Below, one piece after another: positions 31,275 to 39,868 of a DNA stretch of 46,967 nt (position 1 is its first letter; the number at the start of each line of letters is the position of its first letter). Location: assembly GCA_947632615.1 (NCBI GenBank), contig CANRPW010000020.1, positions 1-46,967 of the forward strand. The letters run 5' to 3'. This stretch comes from an uncultured Clostridia bacterium. GTDB lineage: Bacteria; Bacillota; Clostridia; Lachnospirales; CAG-274. A program made the position numbers and the translations under genes. The notes beneath the pieces were generated by a model. It was not told the origin of the DNA and made no database searches. It saw only the letters and a program-made list of their open reading frames with translations.

Positions 31275-32522
31275 ATGAAAAGACATAATGGTTTGGTTCT
31301 CTTCATACTTGTGCTTGTTGTCGCAGTTTTAGCTGTTGTATCGGCATTTGGCAACAGAGTGTGGAGCGGTCTCGGATATGAAAACATTAATCTGGGACTT
31401 GATTTAAGGGGCGGTGTTTATGTAGTTTATGAAGCAGTAGACTATACCCCAAGCGAGGAAGAAATGAATTCGGCTATTTCTATGATCCAACAGCGTATGG
31501 ACAACAACGGCTGGACAGAGGCCGAGGTTGCAGCTGAAGGAACAAACAGAATTCGTATAGAGATCCCCGGTGTTGAGGATGCGGAAACTGCCATAAACGA
31601 AATTGGTCAGACAGCTCATCTTTATTTCTTAGACCCCGAAGGAAACGTAGTTGTTGACGGTATAAACGTAAAGGATGCAAAGAGATCTACATCCAGCGAA
31701 AACGGAACACCTCAGCCTGTTGTTTCTCTTACATTTGACGATGTGGGAACAAAGGGCTTTGCAGAGGCAACTCAGGCAAACATCGGCAAGCAGATATACA
31801 TTCTTCTTGACGATCAGATCATAAGCGCGCCTACCGTAAACACAGCCATTCTTAACGGACAGGCTATGATCACAGGTAACTTTACAAATGACGAAGCTCA
31901 GAAGCTTGCTGATCTTATCAAGTCAGGTTCACTTCCTTTCGACCTTCGTGTAATAGAGTCTAACTCCATCGGCGCAAGACTTGGTGCAACATCACTTTCA
32001 ACAAGCCTTTTTGCCGGTGTTATCGGTATTTCTCTTGTACTTCTGTTTATGCTTTTATTCTACAGAGGTCTTGGCTTTATCGCTGACTGGGCACTTCTTA
32101 TATATATGGGTCTTGACGTGCTCGTACTCAGCTTATTTAACGTAACACTTACTCTTCCGGGTATTGCAGGTATCATACTTTCTATAGGTATGGCTGTAGA
32201 CGGCAACGTTATTATATTCGAGCGTATCAAGGAAGAGCTCAGAATGGGAAGAAGCGTAGGAACATCTATCAAGAACGGATTTTCAAATGCTCTTTCTGCT
32301 ATCATCGACGGTAATGTAACAACTATTATAGCAGGCGTTATACTTTATTTATTGGGAACAGGTACTATAAAGGGCTTCGCGCAGACTCTTGTAATTGGTA
32401 TCGTGCTTTCTATGTTCTCATCCATCGTTATAACAAGACTTCTTATAAATTCATTCCACGGTCTTGGTGTAAGCAACCCTGCTTTCTATGGCGTTAAGCC
32501 ACAGGCAGATAAGGAGGTGTAA
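31275..32522 (+). CDS. secD: Protein translocase subunit SecD
   Basis: 415-residue RND-type membrane protein that, with SecF, uses the proton gradient to help pull secreted proteins out of SecYEG. One N-terminal membrane helix, the signature GLDLRGGVYVVYEAV, an extracytoplasmic domain, then five membrane helices in the C-terminal half with LTLPGIAGIILSIGMAVDGNVIIFERIKEE. Length is normal for Gram-positive SecD. Start at 31275 (MKRHNGLV) is preferred to an ATG seven codons earlier, which would swallow the ribosome site GGGAGG. SecF follows after 5 bases. Confidence 0.96.
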   Translation: MKRHNGLVLFILVLVVAVLAVVSAFGNRVWSGLGYENINLGLDLRGGVYVVYEAVDYTPSEEEMNSAISMIQQRMDNNGWTEAEVAAEGTNRIRIEIPGVEDAETAINEIGQTAHLYFLDPEGNVVVDGINVKDAKRSTSSENGTPQPVVSLTFDDVGTKGFAEATQANIGKQIYILLDDQIISAPTVNTAILNGQAMITGNFTNDEAQKLADLIKSGSLPFDLRVIESNSIGARLGATSLSTSLFAGVIGISLVLLFMLLFYRGLGFIADWALLIYMGLDVLVLSLFNVTLTLPGIAGIILSIGMAVDGNVIIFERIKEELRMGRSVGTSIKNGFSNALSAIIDGNVTTIIAGVILYLLGTGTIKGFAQTLVIGIVLSMFSSIVITRLLINSFHGLGVSNPAFYGVKPQADKEV

Positions 32523-32527
32523 CGGCA

Positions 32528-33817
32528 ATGAAGGTTATTCAGCGCAGAAAAATCTGGATCGGCATTTCCCTTCTTATTATAATTATAGGTCTTGCCGTTA
32601 TGGTATATAACAGCGTAAAAGGAAACGGCGCTTTTAATTATGACATACAGTTTAAGGGCGGTACTTCAATAGAAGTAAACTTTAATGAGGATTTTGATCA
32701 GACAGAGCTTGAAGATCTTGTAAATTCGGTAGTTACTGATGACAGCCCTGTAATTCAGAAGATAACATCAGAAAACAAGGCTATTATAAAGCTTAAGTCA
32801 GTAATAGACGATATAACAGTAGACGATGCTTTAAACGATGGCGCAGCCGTTGAGGGAGAATCTGTCGCAGCAGCTGACAGCACAGACGCAGCAGCAGACA
32901 CTTCAGAAAATGCTGTTGAAACAGAAAGCGTGATTTCAAACGCAGAAGCAGATGTTGAAACACCCGCAGTTGATGCAGAGGCTGACAACGCAGAAACAGC
33001 AGCAGCTGATGCTGACACAGCAGCAAATAATATTGAAGCAGGTCTTGTTGACAATGGCGACGGAACTTACACAATAACTCCTAAGGCTGACACAGAAGAG
33101 GGTGTCAGCGCAGCAGAAGATGCAAGCGCAGCAGAAGGTGCTTCTTCCGAAGAAGCAGCTGTTGAAGAAACAACAGAGCATGTATTTACAGTAGCTACAG
33201 GCGAAGGATATTCAGGAAACATTGCCGCTGTTATAGCAGCAGTTGCTGACAAATATCAGCTTGAAGACTCCAGCTTCTCAGTAACACAGATATCAGCTAC
33301 TATAAGCTCAGAAATGACTCAGGATGCTATTCTTGCAGTATTCCTTGCTTGCCTTATGATGCTTATTTATGTATCTATAAGATTTAAAGACTTTAAGACA
33401 GGCGCATCATCCATCATAGCACTTATTCACGACTCACTTATAGTTCTTACATGCTATGCTGTTTTAAGAATACCGCTTTCAAGCTCATTTATAGCAGCCA
33501 TCCTTACGGTTCTCGGTTATTCTATCAACGCTTCTATCGTTATTTTCGACAGAGTAAGAGAAAACAAGAATACCCACAGAAAGTGGTCTACAGAAGAGCT
33601 TGTAGATGAGTCTGTAAGAGAATGTATGAGACGTTCACTTTTCACATCTCTTACAACACTTCTTTCAATAGGCGCACTTTATGTATTTGGTGTTCAGTCT
33701 ATTAAGGAATTTGCTCTTCCTATAGTTGTAGGTATCGTAGCAGGTACTTGGAGCTCTGTTCTTATTGCAGGCTCTGTATGGTATGAGCTTTCTAAATTCA
33801 AAGTTAAAAGAAAATAA
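32528..33817 (+). CDS. secF: Protein translocase subunit SecF with a large acidic Ala/Glu-rich insertion
   Basis: 429 residues, against about 290-320 for most SecF. Standard parts: an N-terminal helix (~12-29), FKGGTSIEVNF, and a C-terminal RND half with VLGYSINASIVIFDRVRENK and SLTTLLSIGALY. The excess is a low-complexity stretch at residues ~95-217 made mainly of Ala, Glu, Asp, Thr and Ser, inserted in the extracytoplasmic P1 domain between KSVIDDI and TEHVFTV. The frame is intact across it, and codon use looks like the rest of the gene. The insertion would hang outside the membrane near the Sec channel exit. Its function is unknown. Confidence 0.95.
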   Translation: MKVIQRRKIWIGISLLIIIIGLAVMVYNSVKGNGAFNYDIQFKGGTSIEVNFNEDFDQTELEDLVNSVVTDDSPVIQKITSENKAIIKLKSVIDDITVDDALNDGAAVEGESVAAADSTDAAADTSENAVETESVISNAEADVETPAVDAEADNAETAAADADTAANNIEAGLVDNGDGTYTITPKADTEEGVSAAEDASAAEGASSEEAAVEETTEHVFTVATGEGYSGNIAAVIAAVADKYQLEDSSFSVTQISATISSEMTQDAILAVFLACLMMLIYVSIRFKDFKTGASSIIALIHDSLIVLTCYAVLRIPLSSSFIAAILTVLGYSINASIVIFDRVRENKNTHRKWSTEELVDESVRECMRRSLFTSLTTLLSIGALYVFGVQSIKEFALPIVVGIVAGTWSSVLIAGSVWYELSKFKVKRK

Positions 33818-33830
33818 TTTATGATTTTCA

Positions 33831-33855
33831 GGCGGCACGTATGTGCCGCCTTTTT
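33831..33855 (+). terminator. secDF terminator
   Basis: GGCGGCAC (33831-33838) pairs with GTGCCGCC (33843-33850), GTAT loop, followed by TTTTT. Island D begins at the very next base. Confidence 0.9.
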
Positions 33856-34244
33856 GGGTCTGCCGACCTCCCGACACGCCCACAAGCCCCAACGGAGCAC
33901 CTTTAGGTGCTCCGTTGGGGCTTGTGGGCGTGTCGGGAGGTCGGCAGACCCCGCGGGGTGATGAAAATGGCGACCATCTGCCAAAGGCGGGACGGACAGG
34001 TCCGTCCCGCCTTTGGCAGATGGTCGCCATTTTCATCACCCAACTTTAAAATTCGGGCATTGGGTCGCCCCACCGTCCATCAAGCCAACAGCCTCAACAA
34101 ACCCGCCCAAAGGGCGGGTTTGTTGAGGCTGTTGGCTTGATGGACGGTGGGGCGACCCCGCGGGGCGAGTGGGCGAGGGGACATATATCAAAAGGGGACG
34201 GACCCGTCCGTCCCCTTTTGATATATGTCCCCTCGCCCACTCGC
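33856..34244. repeat. Palindrome island D: four long palindromes in tandem
   Basis: P1 arms 33856-33902 / 33905-33951 (47 bp, perfect, loop TT). P2 arms 33956-33997 / 34000-34041 (42 bp, loop AG). P3 arms 34062-34108 / 34112-34158 (47 bp, loop AAA). P4 arms 34165-34203 / 34206-34244 (39 bp, loop CC). Arm sequences differ. P1/P2 and P3/P4 are joined by the same 12-mer GACCCCGCGGGG (33947-33958, 34154-34165). P2 and P3 are separated by 20 AT-rich bases. The right edge GTCGGCGAAAATTA (34261-34274) is shared with island B. No gene is seen in 33818-34278. Confidence 0.92.
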
Positions 34245-34278
34245 TCGGCTCCGCAGTATGGTCGGCGAAAATTAAGTT

Positions 34279-34689
34279 TTATAAAGTTTTTAAAAGAGAG
34301 TTGTAAATATCGCCGTACTTTCTTTTTATGTTCAGAGGCTTAAAGCTTTTGTCAAGAAAGCCGTGAGAGGATGAACCTGTGCAAACTATATCTCCTGTAT
34401 TTTTGTTGATTGCTGTATATTCAAACCTTGCCTTTACTCCTCCAAGCTCTGTGAGTTTTGTTGAAATAAGAAGTATGTCGGCAAAATCGGCAGAGGTCTT
34501 ATAGCTGCACTCTACAGATAAAACAGGCATTATAATGCCTCTTTCTTCAAATTCTTTATAGCTCTGACCCAACTTTTCAATAAAATATATTCTCGCTTCT
34601 TCAAAATATTTTATATAGTTGGCGTGATGAACGACTCCCATTTTATCCGTTTCGTAATAATTGACTTTTCTTTCATAAATTATTTCCAT
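34279..34689 (-). CDS. Hotdog-fold acyl-CoA thioesterase (4-hydroxybenzoyl-CoA thioesterase/YbgC-like)
   Basis: 136 residues. The family opening VNYYETDKMGVVHHANYIKYFEEAR contains the catalytic Asp of the YxxTDxxGxVxHxxY pattern. The central strand and helix pattern (SADFADILLISTKLTEL) and GSSSHGFLD also fit the hotdog fold. Would hydrolyse acyl-CoA or acyl-ACP; substrate unknown. The start at 34689 is supported by GAGGATG; upstream in-frame starts would lie well inside rnr. It overlaps the end of rnr by 17 bases, so it is coupled to it. Confidence 0.88.
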   Translation of the reverse strand: MEIIYERKVNYYETDKMGVVHHANYIKYFEEARIYFIEKLGQSYKEFEERGIIMPVLSVECSYKTSADFADILLISTKLTELGGVKARFEYTAINKNTGDIVCTGSSSHGFLDKSFKPLNIKRKYGDIYNSLLKTL

Positions 34690-36826
34690 ATTTTTCATCC
34701 TCGCAAAATACAAAATCAAGCCGCCTTGTATATACATCGGCTCTTGCAAGTATAACCCTTACTCTTTTGCCTATAGTATATAGCTTATGGGTGTGCTCGC
34801 CCATGCAAGACATGCTTTCTTCATCATATTGATATATATCGTCTGTCATATCTCTGTATGACACCATGCCCTCTACAGTATTTTCAAGCTGAACATATAT
34901 GCCCCAGGAGGTTATGCCGGAGACAAAGCCGTCGAAGCTCTCGCCTACCCTATCTGCCATATATTCTGTTTTCTTCAGAAGGACGGCTTCTCTTTCGGCG
35001 TCTTCTGCACGTCTTTCCTTTTCGGAACAGCCCTTAGCCTTTTCGGAGGCTTCTGCTGCATAGCGCTTTGTGATATCATTCACATTGTGTCCTTCTATAC
35101 AAAGGGATATTATTCTGTGTATGAACAGATCGGGATACCTTCTGATGGGCGATGTAAAATGACAATAATATTTTGCCGAAAGTCCGTAATGGCCTAAACA
35201 TTCGGGGGTATATCTTGCCTGCTGCATGCTGCGCAGCGCCAGACGGCTTATCATCATTTCTTCGTCTTTTCCTTTTATGCTTTTAAGAAGCTTTTGGAGA
35301 TTTTTAGGGTTTGTTCTATAGCCTCTCAGCACATAACCCATTTTGCTCACTGTCTTTTTAAGCATATCATATTTTTCGCTGTCAGGCTCTTCATGACTTC
35401 TGTACATAAAGGGAAGCTCGAGCCAGAAATAATTTTCAGCTACGGTTTCGTTTGCGGCAAGCATAAATTCCTCTATAATGCTTGTGGCGATATTTCTCTT
35501 TCTGACAACGATATCAACAGGCTTGCCTTCGCCGTCAAGAACAACGCCTGACTCTTCAAAGTCAAAGTCTATAGCGCCTCTTGCTTCTCTTTTTTCAAAA
35601 AGTATATCACGAAGGCCTTTCATTGTTTTTAGCATTGGCAGAAATTCGGCGTATTCTTCGGCATATTCGGAATTTTCGTTTTCCAAAACATCGTTTACTT
35701 TGCTGTAGGTCATTCTTTTGTCTACATTTATAACGCCTTTAACTATTCGCCGTCCCTTTATTCTGCCCTTGGCATCTATTTCCATAATGCAGCAAAGAGC
35801 CAGTCTGTCTTGCCCTGCATTAAGCGAGCATATGCCGTTTGACAGCCTTTCCGGCAGCATTGGTATTACTCTATCGGGTAAATATACGCTTGTGCCTCTT
35901 TTATAAGCCTCTTTGTCAAGGGGAGTTTCCGCCCCAACATAATGGCTTACGTCAGCTATATAGACCCCAAGCTCATAGCTGCCTTTTTCGGCAAGTCTGC
36001 ATGATACGGCATCGTCAAGGTCCTTAGAGTCGTCGCCGTCGATGGTAACTGTAAGCACATCTCTTAGGTCTTCTCTGTCACTCAAGTCTTCGCCTGCTAT
36101 GCTTAGTGGAATAGTATTTGCCTGGGCAAGGGCTTTTTCGGGAAATTCGTGGGGTATGCCCAAGCCGGCTACAATAGATGTTATGTCTGTGCCTATATCT
36201 GTTTTAAGACCCAACACCTCTGTTATTTTGCCTGTGGGCACTCTGTTTTTTCCCGGGGGCTTTATTATCTTTACAACTACCTTAGAGTCTTCCTTTATGC
36301 CCTTACATTCCTTTTTATACAGCCTTATCTTTCTGAATATTCGCATATCATCAGGCAGCACATAGGGCTCGTTGTGTATTATTTTATATGTGCCTATTAT
36401 ATTGTCAAAGCCTCTTTCAACTATCTTTTTTACTACTCCCGACAGACCCTTGGGAGAGTTTGATGTTATGCTTATTATGACCTTGTCTTTATGTGCCGCT
36501 CCGTTCAGGTCAGTTCTTTTTATATGAACGTCCTCGTCCAGATCGTCACATTTTACAAAGCCAAAGCCGTCTTCGTGAGTCCTCAGCTCTCCCATGTGAT
36601 ATCCTAACATTTTATAGGGGACAAGCTTCTTTTTTCTTGAAAGCATTAGCTTGCCTTCTTTTAAAAGCTCGTCTATAACCCGGTCGAAAAGCATATCATC
36701 CTCGGGTCTGACCTGAACAAACAGCCTTAATTCGTCACGGGTCATATAATTTTTATAATCGGAAGAGTCAAGAAATTCCCACAGTTTTTCCTTTTTTTCG
36801 TTTAAAATGTTGTTTAAGTTTTTCAT
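34673..36826 (-). CDS. rnr: Ribonuclease R
   Basis: 717-residue 3'-to-5' exoribonuclease of the RNB family that degrades structured RNA. N-terminal winged-helix and cold-shock regions (~1-220). The catalytic RNB core has DGDDSKDLDDAV with Asp263, Asp271 and Asp272 among the metal ligands. It also has PFMYRSHEEPD and HFTSPIRRYPDLFIHR. A C-terminal S1 RNA-binding domain begins near GESFDGFVSGITSWGIYVQLE. The Lys-rich tail of many RNase R proteins is short here. It follows secG on the same strand, the usual secG-rnr order in Bacillota, where smpB often follows; here the thioesterase takes that place. Confidence 0.95.
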   Translation of the reverse strand: MKNLNNILNEKKEKLWEFLDSSDYKNYMTRDELRLFVQVRPEDDMLFDRVIDELLKEGKLMLSRKKKLVPYKMLGYHMGELRTHEDGFGFVKCDDLDEDVHIKRTDLNGAAHKDKVIISITSNSPKGLSGVVKKIVERGFDNIIGTYKIIHNEPYVLPDDMRIFRKIRLYKKECKGIKEDSKVVVKIIKPPGKNRVPTGKITEVLGLKTDIGTDITSIVAGLGIPHEFPEKALAQANTIPLSIAGEDLSDREDLRDVLTVTIDGDDSKDLDDAVSCRLAEKGSYELGVYIADVSHYVGAETPLDKEAYKRGTSVYLPDRVIPMLPERLSNGICSLNAGQDRLALCCIMEIDAKGRIKGRRIVKGVINVDKRMTYSKVNDVLENENSEYAEEYAEFLPMLKTMKGLRDILFEKREARGAIDFDFEESGVVLDGEGKPVDIVVRKRNIATSIIEEFMLAANETVAENYFWLELPFMYRSHEEPDSEKYDMLKKTVSKMGYVLRGYRTNPKNLQKLLKSIKGKDEEMMISRLALRSMQQARYTPECLGHYGLSAKYYCHFTSPIRRYPDLFIHRIISLCIEGHNVNDITKRYAAEASEKAKGCSEKERRAEDAEREAVLLKKTEYMADRVGESFDGFVSGITSWGIYVQLENTVEGMVSYRDMTDDIYQYDEESMSCMGEHTHKLYTIGKRVRVILARADVYTRRLDFVFCEDEKYGNNL

Positions 36827-36875
36827 ATTTCCTCACAGATCCAATATCTATACATTGATCGTTATTTTGCAAATA

Positions 36876-36900
36876 AAAAGCCGTCTCCTTCGAGACAGCC
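36876..36900 (-). terminator. Hairpin between secG and rnr
   Basis: GCCGTCTC (36880-36887) and GAGACAGC (36892-36899) pair with one mismatch. On the minus strand the stem is followed by TTTTT, so it may end or attenuate secG transcription before rnr. Confidence 0.65.
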
Positions 36901-36920
36901 CCCTAAATTACTATGCTTTA

Positions 36921-37157
36921 TTAAATGAGATTGCTTATAAGTGTAAGCACTACAAATATAGCAGTTGCTATTGCAGTATATTTTTCAAGACGTTTTTCTA
37001 TAGATTTACCCTTGTTTTTGTCCCAATATGTCTGCTGTCCGCCCATGCCGGAAACTGAACCTGTAAATCCGCCTGCTCTTTTGTTCTGTAAAAGAATGAA
37101 TAAATTAACGCCTACACAAGCAATTAAAATTAATACGCATACAATATTAAAAGCCAT
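36921..37157 (-). CDS. secG: Preprotein translocase subunit SecG
   Basis: 78 residues with two membrane helices (~3-21 and ~56-76). They flank the conserved loop LLQNKRAGGFTGSVSGMGGQQTYW, the typical SecG pattern. SecG is the third subunit of the SecYEG channel and stimulates export. Start at 37157 is set by AGGAGGT just upstream; an in-frame start 14 codons earlier would include that site. Upstream, 37200-37260 is AT-rich and may hold the promoter. Confidence 0.93.
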   Translation of the reverse strand: MAFNIVCVLILIACVGVNLFILLQNKRAGGFTGSVSGMGGQQTYWDKNKGKSIEKRLEKYTAIATAIFVVLTLISNLI

Positions 37158-37263
37158 TTTTTCTACCTCCTGTATAAACACTATAGTGTATTTTAACACA
37201 ATAATTATACCAATGCAAGAATTTTTTTAAAAATTTTATTAAAGTATGGTTAAAAATGTAATG

Positions 37264-37411
37264 GGTCGCAAAAAAGGCAGAGGCGTGCCGTAGAGCGAAA
37301 TCTCGGCAAGAATGAGGCGGACCTGTCCGCCTTATTCTTGCCGAGATTTCGCCCCACGGGTCGGGGCAGGGGACGGACTGCTGCGCAGTCCGTCCCCTGC
37401 CCCGAGCGACC
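37264..37411. repeat. Palindrome island E with GGTCGC/GCGACC ends
   Basis: Arms 37295-37322 / 37325-37352 (28 bp, one G-T pair, loop CT) and 37361-37381 / 37385-37405 (21 bp, loop TGC). The whole block is bounded by GGTCGC (37264-37269) and GCGACC (37406-37411), an outer inverted repeat. The right end touches the stop codon of the helicase gene. The linker reads CCCACGGG. Both this island and island D contain the arm segment GGGGACGGAC. Confidence 0.85.
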
Positions 37412-39756
37412 TATATATTCCAAAAATCATTCAGCAGCATTTCTATTTCACTACTGCCGAATACTGTGTGGAAGCTGCTCCAATGCCCGGGAAGCAGCTC
37501 TCTGTAAAACGGTGATGAAAAGCGCCTGTCTAAAAGCAGTATAACGCCCTTGTCTTCGGAAGAACGTATGACCCTGCCTCCTGCCTGACATACCTTTATC
37601 ATTCCCGGGTAGGCATAGGCGTAGGCAAAGCCGTCTTTATTTTCCGAGTCAAAAAATTCCTTTATTACATTTTGCTTTATTGACACCTTAGGAAGCCCTA
37701 CGCCTATTATACAACAGCCTATAAGACGGCTGCCTTTAAGGTCTATTCCCTCTGAAAATACTCCTCCCATTACGCAAAAGCCCAACATGGCGGAGCTGTG
37801 GGTAAACGAAGAAAGAAAGTGGGAACGCTCGTCTTCGGAAAAGCTTTTCTGTTGTATAAGGCAGTTTTTATTGCCGTATTTTTCGCAGTAATGCTCATAA
37901 ACCCTTTCCATATATTCGTAGGAAGGAAAGAAGCAAATATAATTGCCGGGCTTAACATTATACATTGTATATATTCTGTCGGCTATTGCGGCAATGCTTC
38001 CTTCTCTGTCGTTGTAAAGGGTTGAAATAGAATTATCCTTTATAACGCAGAGATTTTCTCTGGGAAAAGGTGAGCCCAGTTTTGCTTTATTGTCGGATGA
38101 AGGATCTCCCCCTAATATTTCTGCAAAATAATCCATAGGGCTAAGGGTGGCCGAAAAGAATACTATGCTTTTAAAGTTTTTTTCCAGCTCACGCAAAATT
38201 TCAGATGAGTCCCTACAGAAAATAGTTTTTTTAATATCGGTTCTTACACTTTCGGTGATGACTACGAAGTGCTTGTCAAAATATTCGTCTATTTTGACAA
38301 AGTCCATTGCTTTGAAGTATAGATCCTGTACTTTTTCATAGGCAGGGTCGCCCTCGTTTTTCATAAGCCATTTATCAGCGCCTGTCATAAAATCGGAGAG
38401 GGCGTAAATAAAGCCTTCGTCCCTGTTTTTGGAAACGGACACATCATTCATAGCGTATTTTTCTTTAAGAAGATAAGCGCCCAGCTTTGACAGACTTCTT
38501 TTAAGAGAAACCCCCTTGCCAAGGCTTTTTCTTACCTCAACTATATCGGAATGTATAAATTCTGCCGAATACATATCTCTTGAGCGATCGGGGAGATTGT
38601 GCGCCTCGTCTATCAATGCTATGTATTCTTCGTTTCGCTCGTCCTCAAAAAATCGGGAGAGTTTGGCGGTGGGGTCGAAGGCGTAGTTGTAGTCGCATAT
38701 TATTACGTGGGAAAATATAGCTATATCAAGAGAAAGCTCAAAGGGGCAGACCGTATACTTTTCGGCATATTCTTTTAAAATATCTCCTGTTATAACGGTT
38801 TCATTTGACAGCATTTCAAGTATGCAGTCGTTTACTCTGTCGAAATGACCGCAGGCGTATTTGCATTTTACGGGGTTGCAGCTGACCTCGCCGTTAAGGC
38901 AAGATTTTTCTTTGGATATAAGCGTCACGGAAATAATAAACAGCCCCTTATTTTCCATAATGTGCAGTGTGTTTTCTGCAAGAGCCTTTATTGTGTTTTT
39001 GGAGGTAAGGTAAAATATTCTTTTGGCTTTTTCCCCCGGCATACCCATATATTTAAGCGCCGGAAAAAGCGTGCCTACGGTTTTGCCTGTGCCTGTGGGA
39101 ATGGAAGCAAACAGCTTTTTGCCCGACACAAGTGTTTTATAAACCGCCACAGACAAATCCCTCTGACCCTTTCTGAAGTTTTCAAAGGGAAATGTCAATG
39201 CAGAAAGGGTTTTATCCCGCTTTGTAATAAGCTCTTCATTAAGCTTTATCCACATATAATATTTATCCATTATTTCATAAAAATAGGCTTTAAGCTCCTC
39301 AAGATCTGCCGTGTATGACAAGGTTTTTTCCTGTCCCTGAAGACTGCAATATATAAGGTCTATATTTATGCTTTCATAATTATGCTTTTCGGCGTACATA
39401 TAAGCATACATTTTTGCCTGAGCCAAGTGCTTTTTGCTTAAGGGCTCTTCAATATCGTCGAGAGGGGCAGTGGTGGATTTTATTTCTTCTATCACAACAA
39501 GCCCGTCAGCCTTCCTGAGCCCGTCAATTCTTCCCATAAGGGTAAACTCATTGTCAAGATAGCTGAAGCTGTGTTTTACAGTTACTTCGCTTTCATATAT
39601 ATATCCCTTTTTGTCTGCTTCTTTTTCATGTCTTTTCTGAAGTCTTTGGTGAAGACGAGTTCCTTCAAGGGCACGCTTTGCTCCTGTAAAACGAGAGTCT
39701 ATAGAGCCGCTTCTTACTGCCATTTCAAGAATTTCTCCTACTGAAATAAATATCAT
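37411..39756 (-). CDS. PD-(D/E)XK nuclease - DinG/XPD-type helicase fusion
   Basis: 781 residues. Residues ~30-130 resemble a RecB/Cas4-type nuclease (GRIDGL, then VVIEEIKSTT, giving the D...ExK pattern, and QAKMYAYMYA). The rest is a superfamily 2 helicase of the Rad3/XPD/DinG type. Walker A is PTGTGKT (Lys225), four cysteines for an Fe-S cluster fall in about SCLNGEVSCNPVKCKYACGH, and the DEAH box is IDEAHNLPD (Asp383). A C-terminal motif VI-like AGGRVIRSSEDKG is present. Likely a DNA repair 5'-3' helicase with an attached nuclease. Ribosome site AAGGAGA. It is a single gene, with an island at its 3' end. Its DNA substrate cannot be told from sequence. Confidence 0.88.
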   Translation of the reverse strand: MIFISVGEILEMAVRSGSIDSRFTGAKRALEGTRLHQRLQKRHEKEADKKGYIYESEVTVKHSFSYLDNEFTLMGRIDGLRKADGLVVIEEIKSTTAPLDDIEEPLSKKHLAQAKMYAYMYAEKHNYESINIDLIYCSLQGQEKTLSYTADLEELKAYFYEIMDKYYMWIKLNEELITKRDKTLSALTFPFENFRKGQRDLSVAVYKTLVSGKKLFASIPTGTGKTVGTLFPALKYMGMPGEKAKRIFYLTSKNTIKALAENTLHIMENKGLFIISVTLISKEKSCLNGEVSCNPVKCKYACGHFDRVNDCILEMLSNETVITGDILKEYAEKYTVCPFELSLDIAIFSHVIICDYNYAFDPTAKLSRFFEDERNEEYIALIDEAHNLPDRSRDMYSAEFIHSDIVEVRKSLGKGVSLKRSLSKLGAYLLKEKYAMNDVSVSKNRDEGFIYALSDFMTGADKWLMKNEGDPAYEKVQDLYFKAMDFVKIDEYFDKHFVVITESVRTDIKKTIFCRDSSEILRELEKNFKSIVFFSATLSPMDYFAEILGGDPSSDNKAKLGSPFPRENLCVIKDNSISTLYNDREGSIAAIADRIYTMYNVKPGNYICFFPSYEYMERVYEHYCEKYGNKNCLIQQKSFSEDERSHFLSSFTHSSAMLGFCVMGGVFSEGIDLKGSRLIGCCIIGVGLPKVSIKQNVIKEFFDSENKDGFAYAYAYPGMIKVCQAGGRVIRSSEDKGVILLLDRRFSSPFYRELLPGHWSSFHTVFGSSEIEMLLNDFWNI

Positions 39757-39818
39757 AACAATCTCCTTAGTTTATCAGACAGAGCCGCATAGGCGGTGAG
39801 AGGGTGTTAATATAGTTA

Positions 39819-39858
39819 AAGGCTGCCGTACTGTAACCTTGATAAGTGCGGCAGCCTT
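39819..39858 (-). terminator. Terminator of the LCP protein gene
   Basis: AAGGCTGCCGTACT (39819-39832) pairs with AGTGCGGCAGCCTT (39845-39858) with one wobble pair, right after the stop codon on the minus strand. The T-run after the stem is weak (CCTTTAACTAT). Confidence 0.7.
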
Positions 39859-39868
39859 ATATGAGCTG

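Noticed and set aside
33843..34343. Open frames of 60-120 codons on both strands across island D
   Set aside because: They are translations of palindromic DNA; mirrored frames on both strands are a by-product of the inverted repeats.
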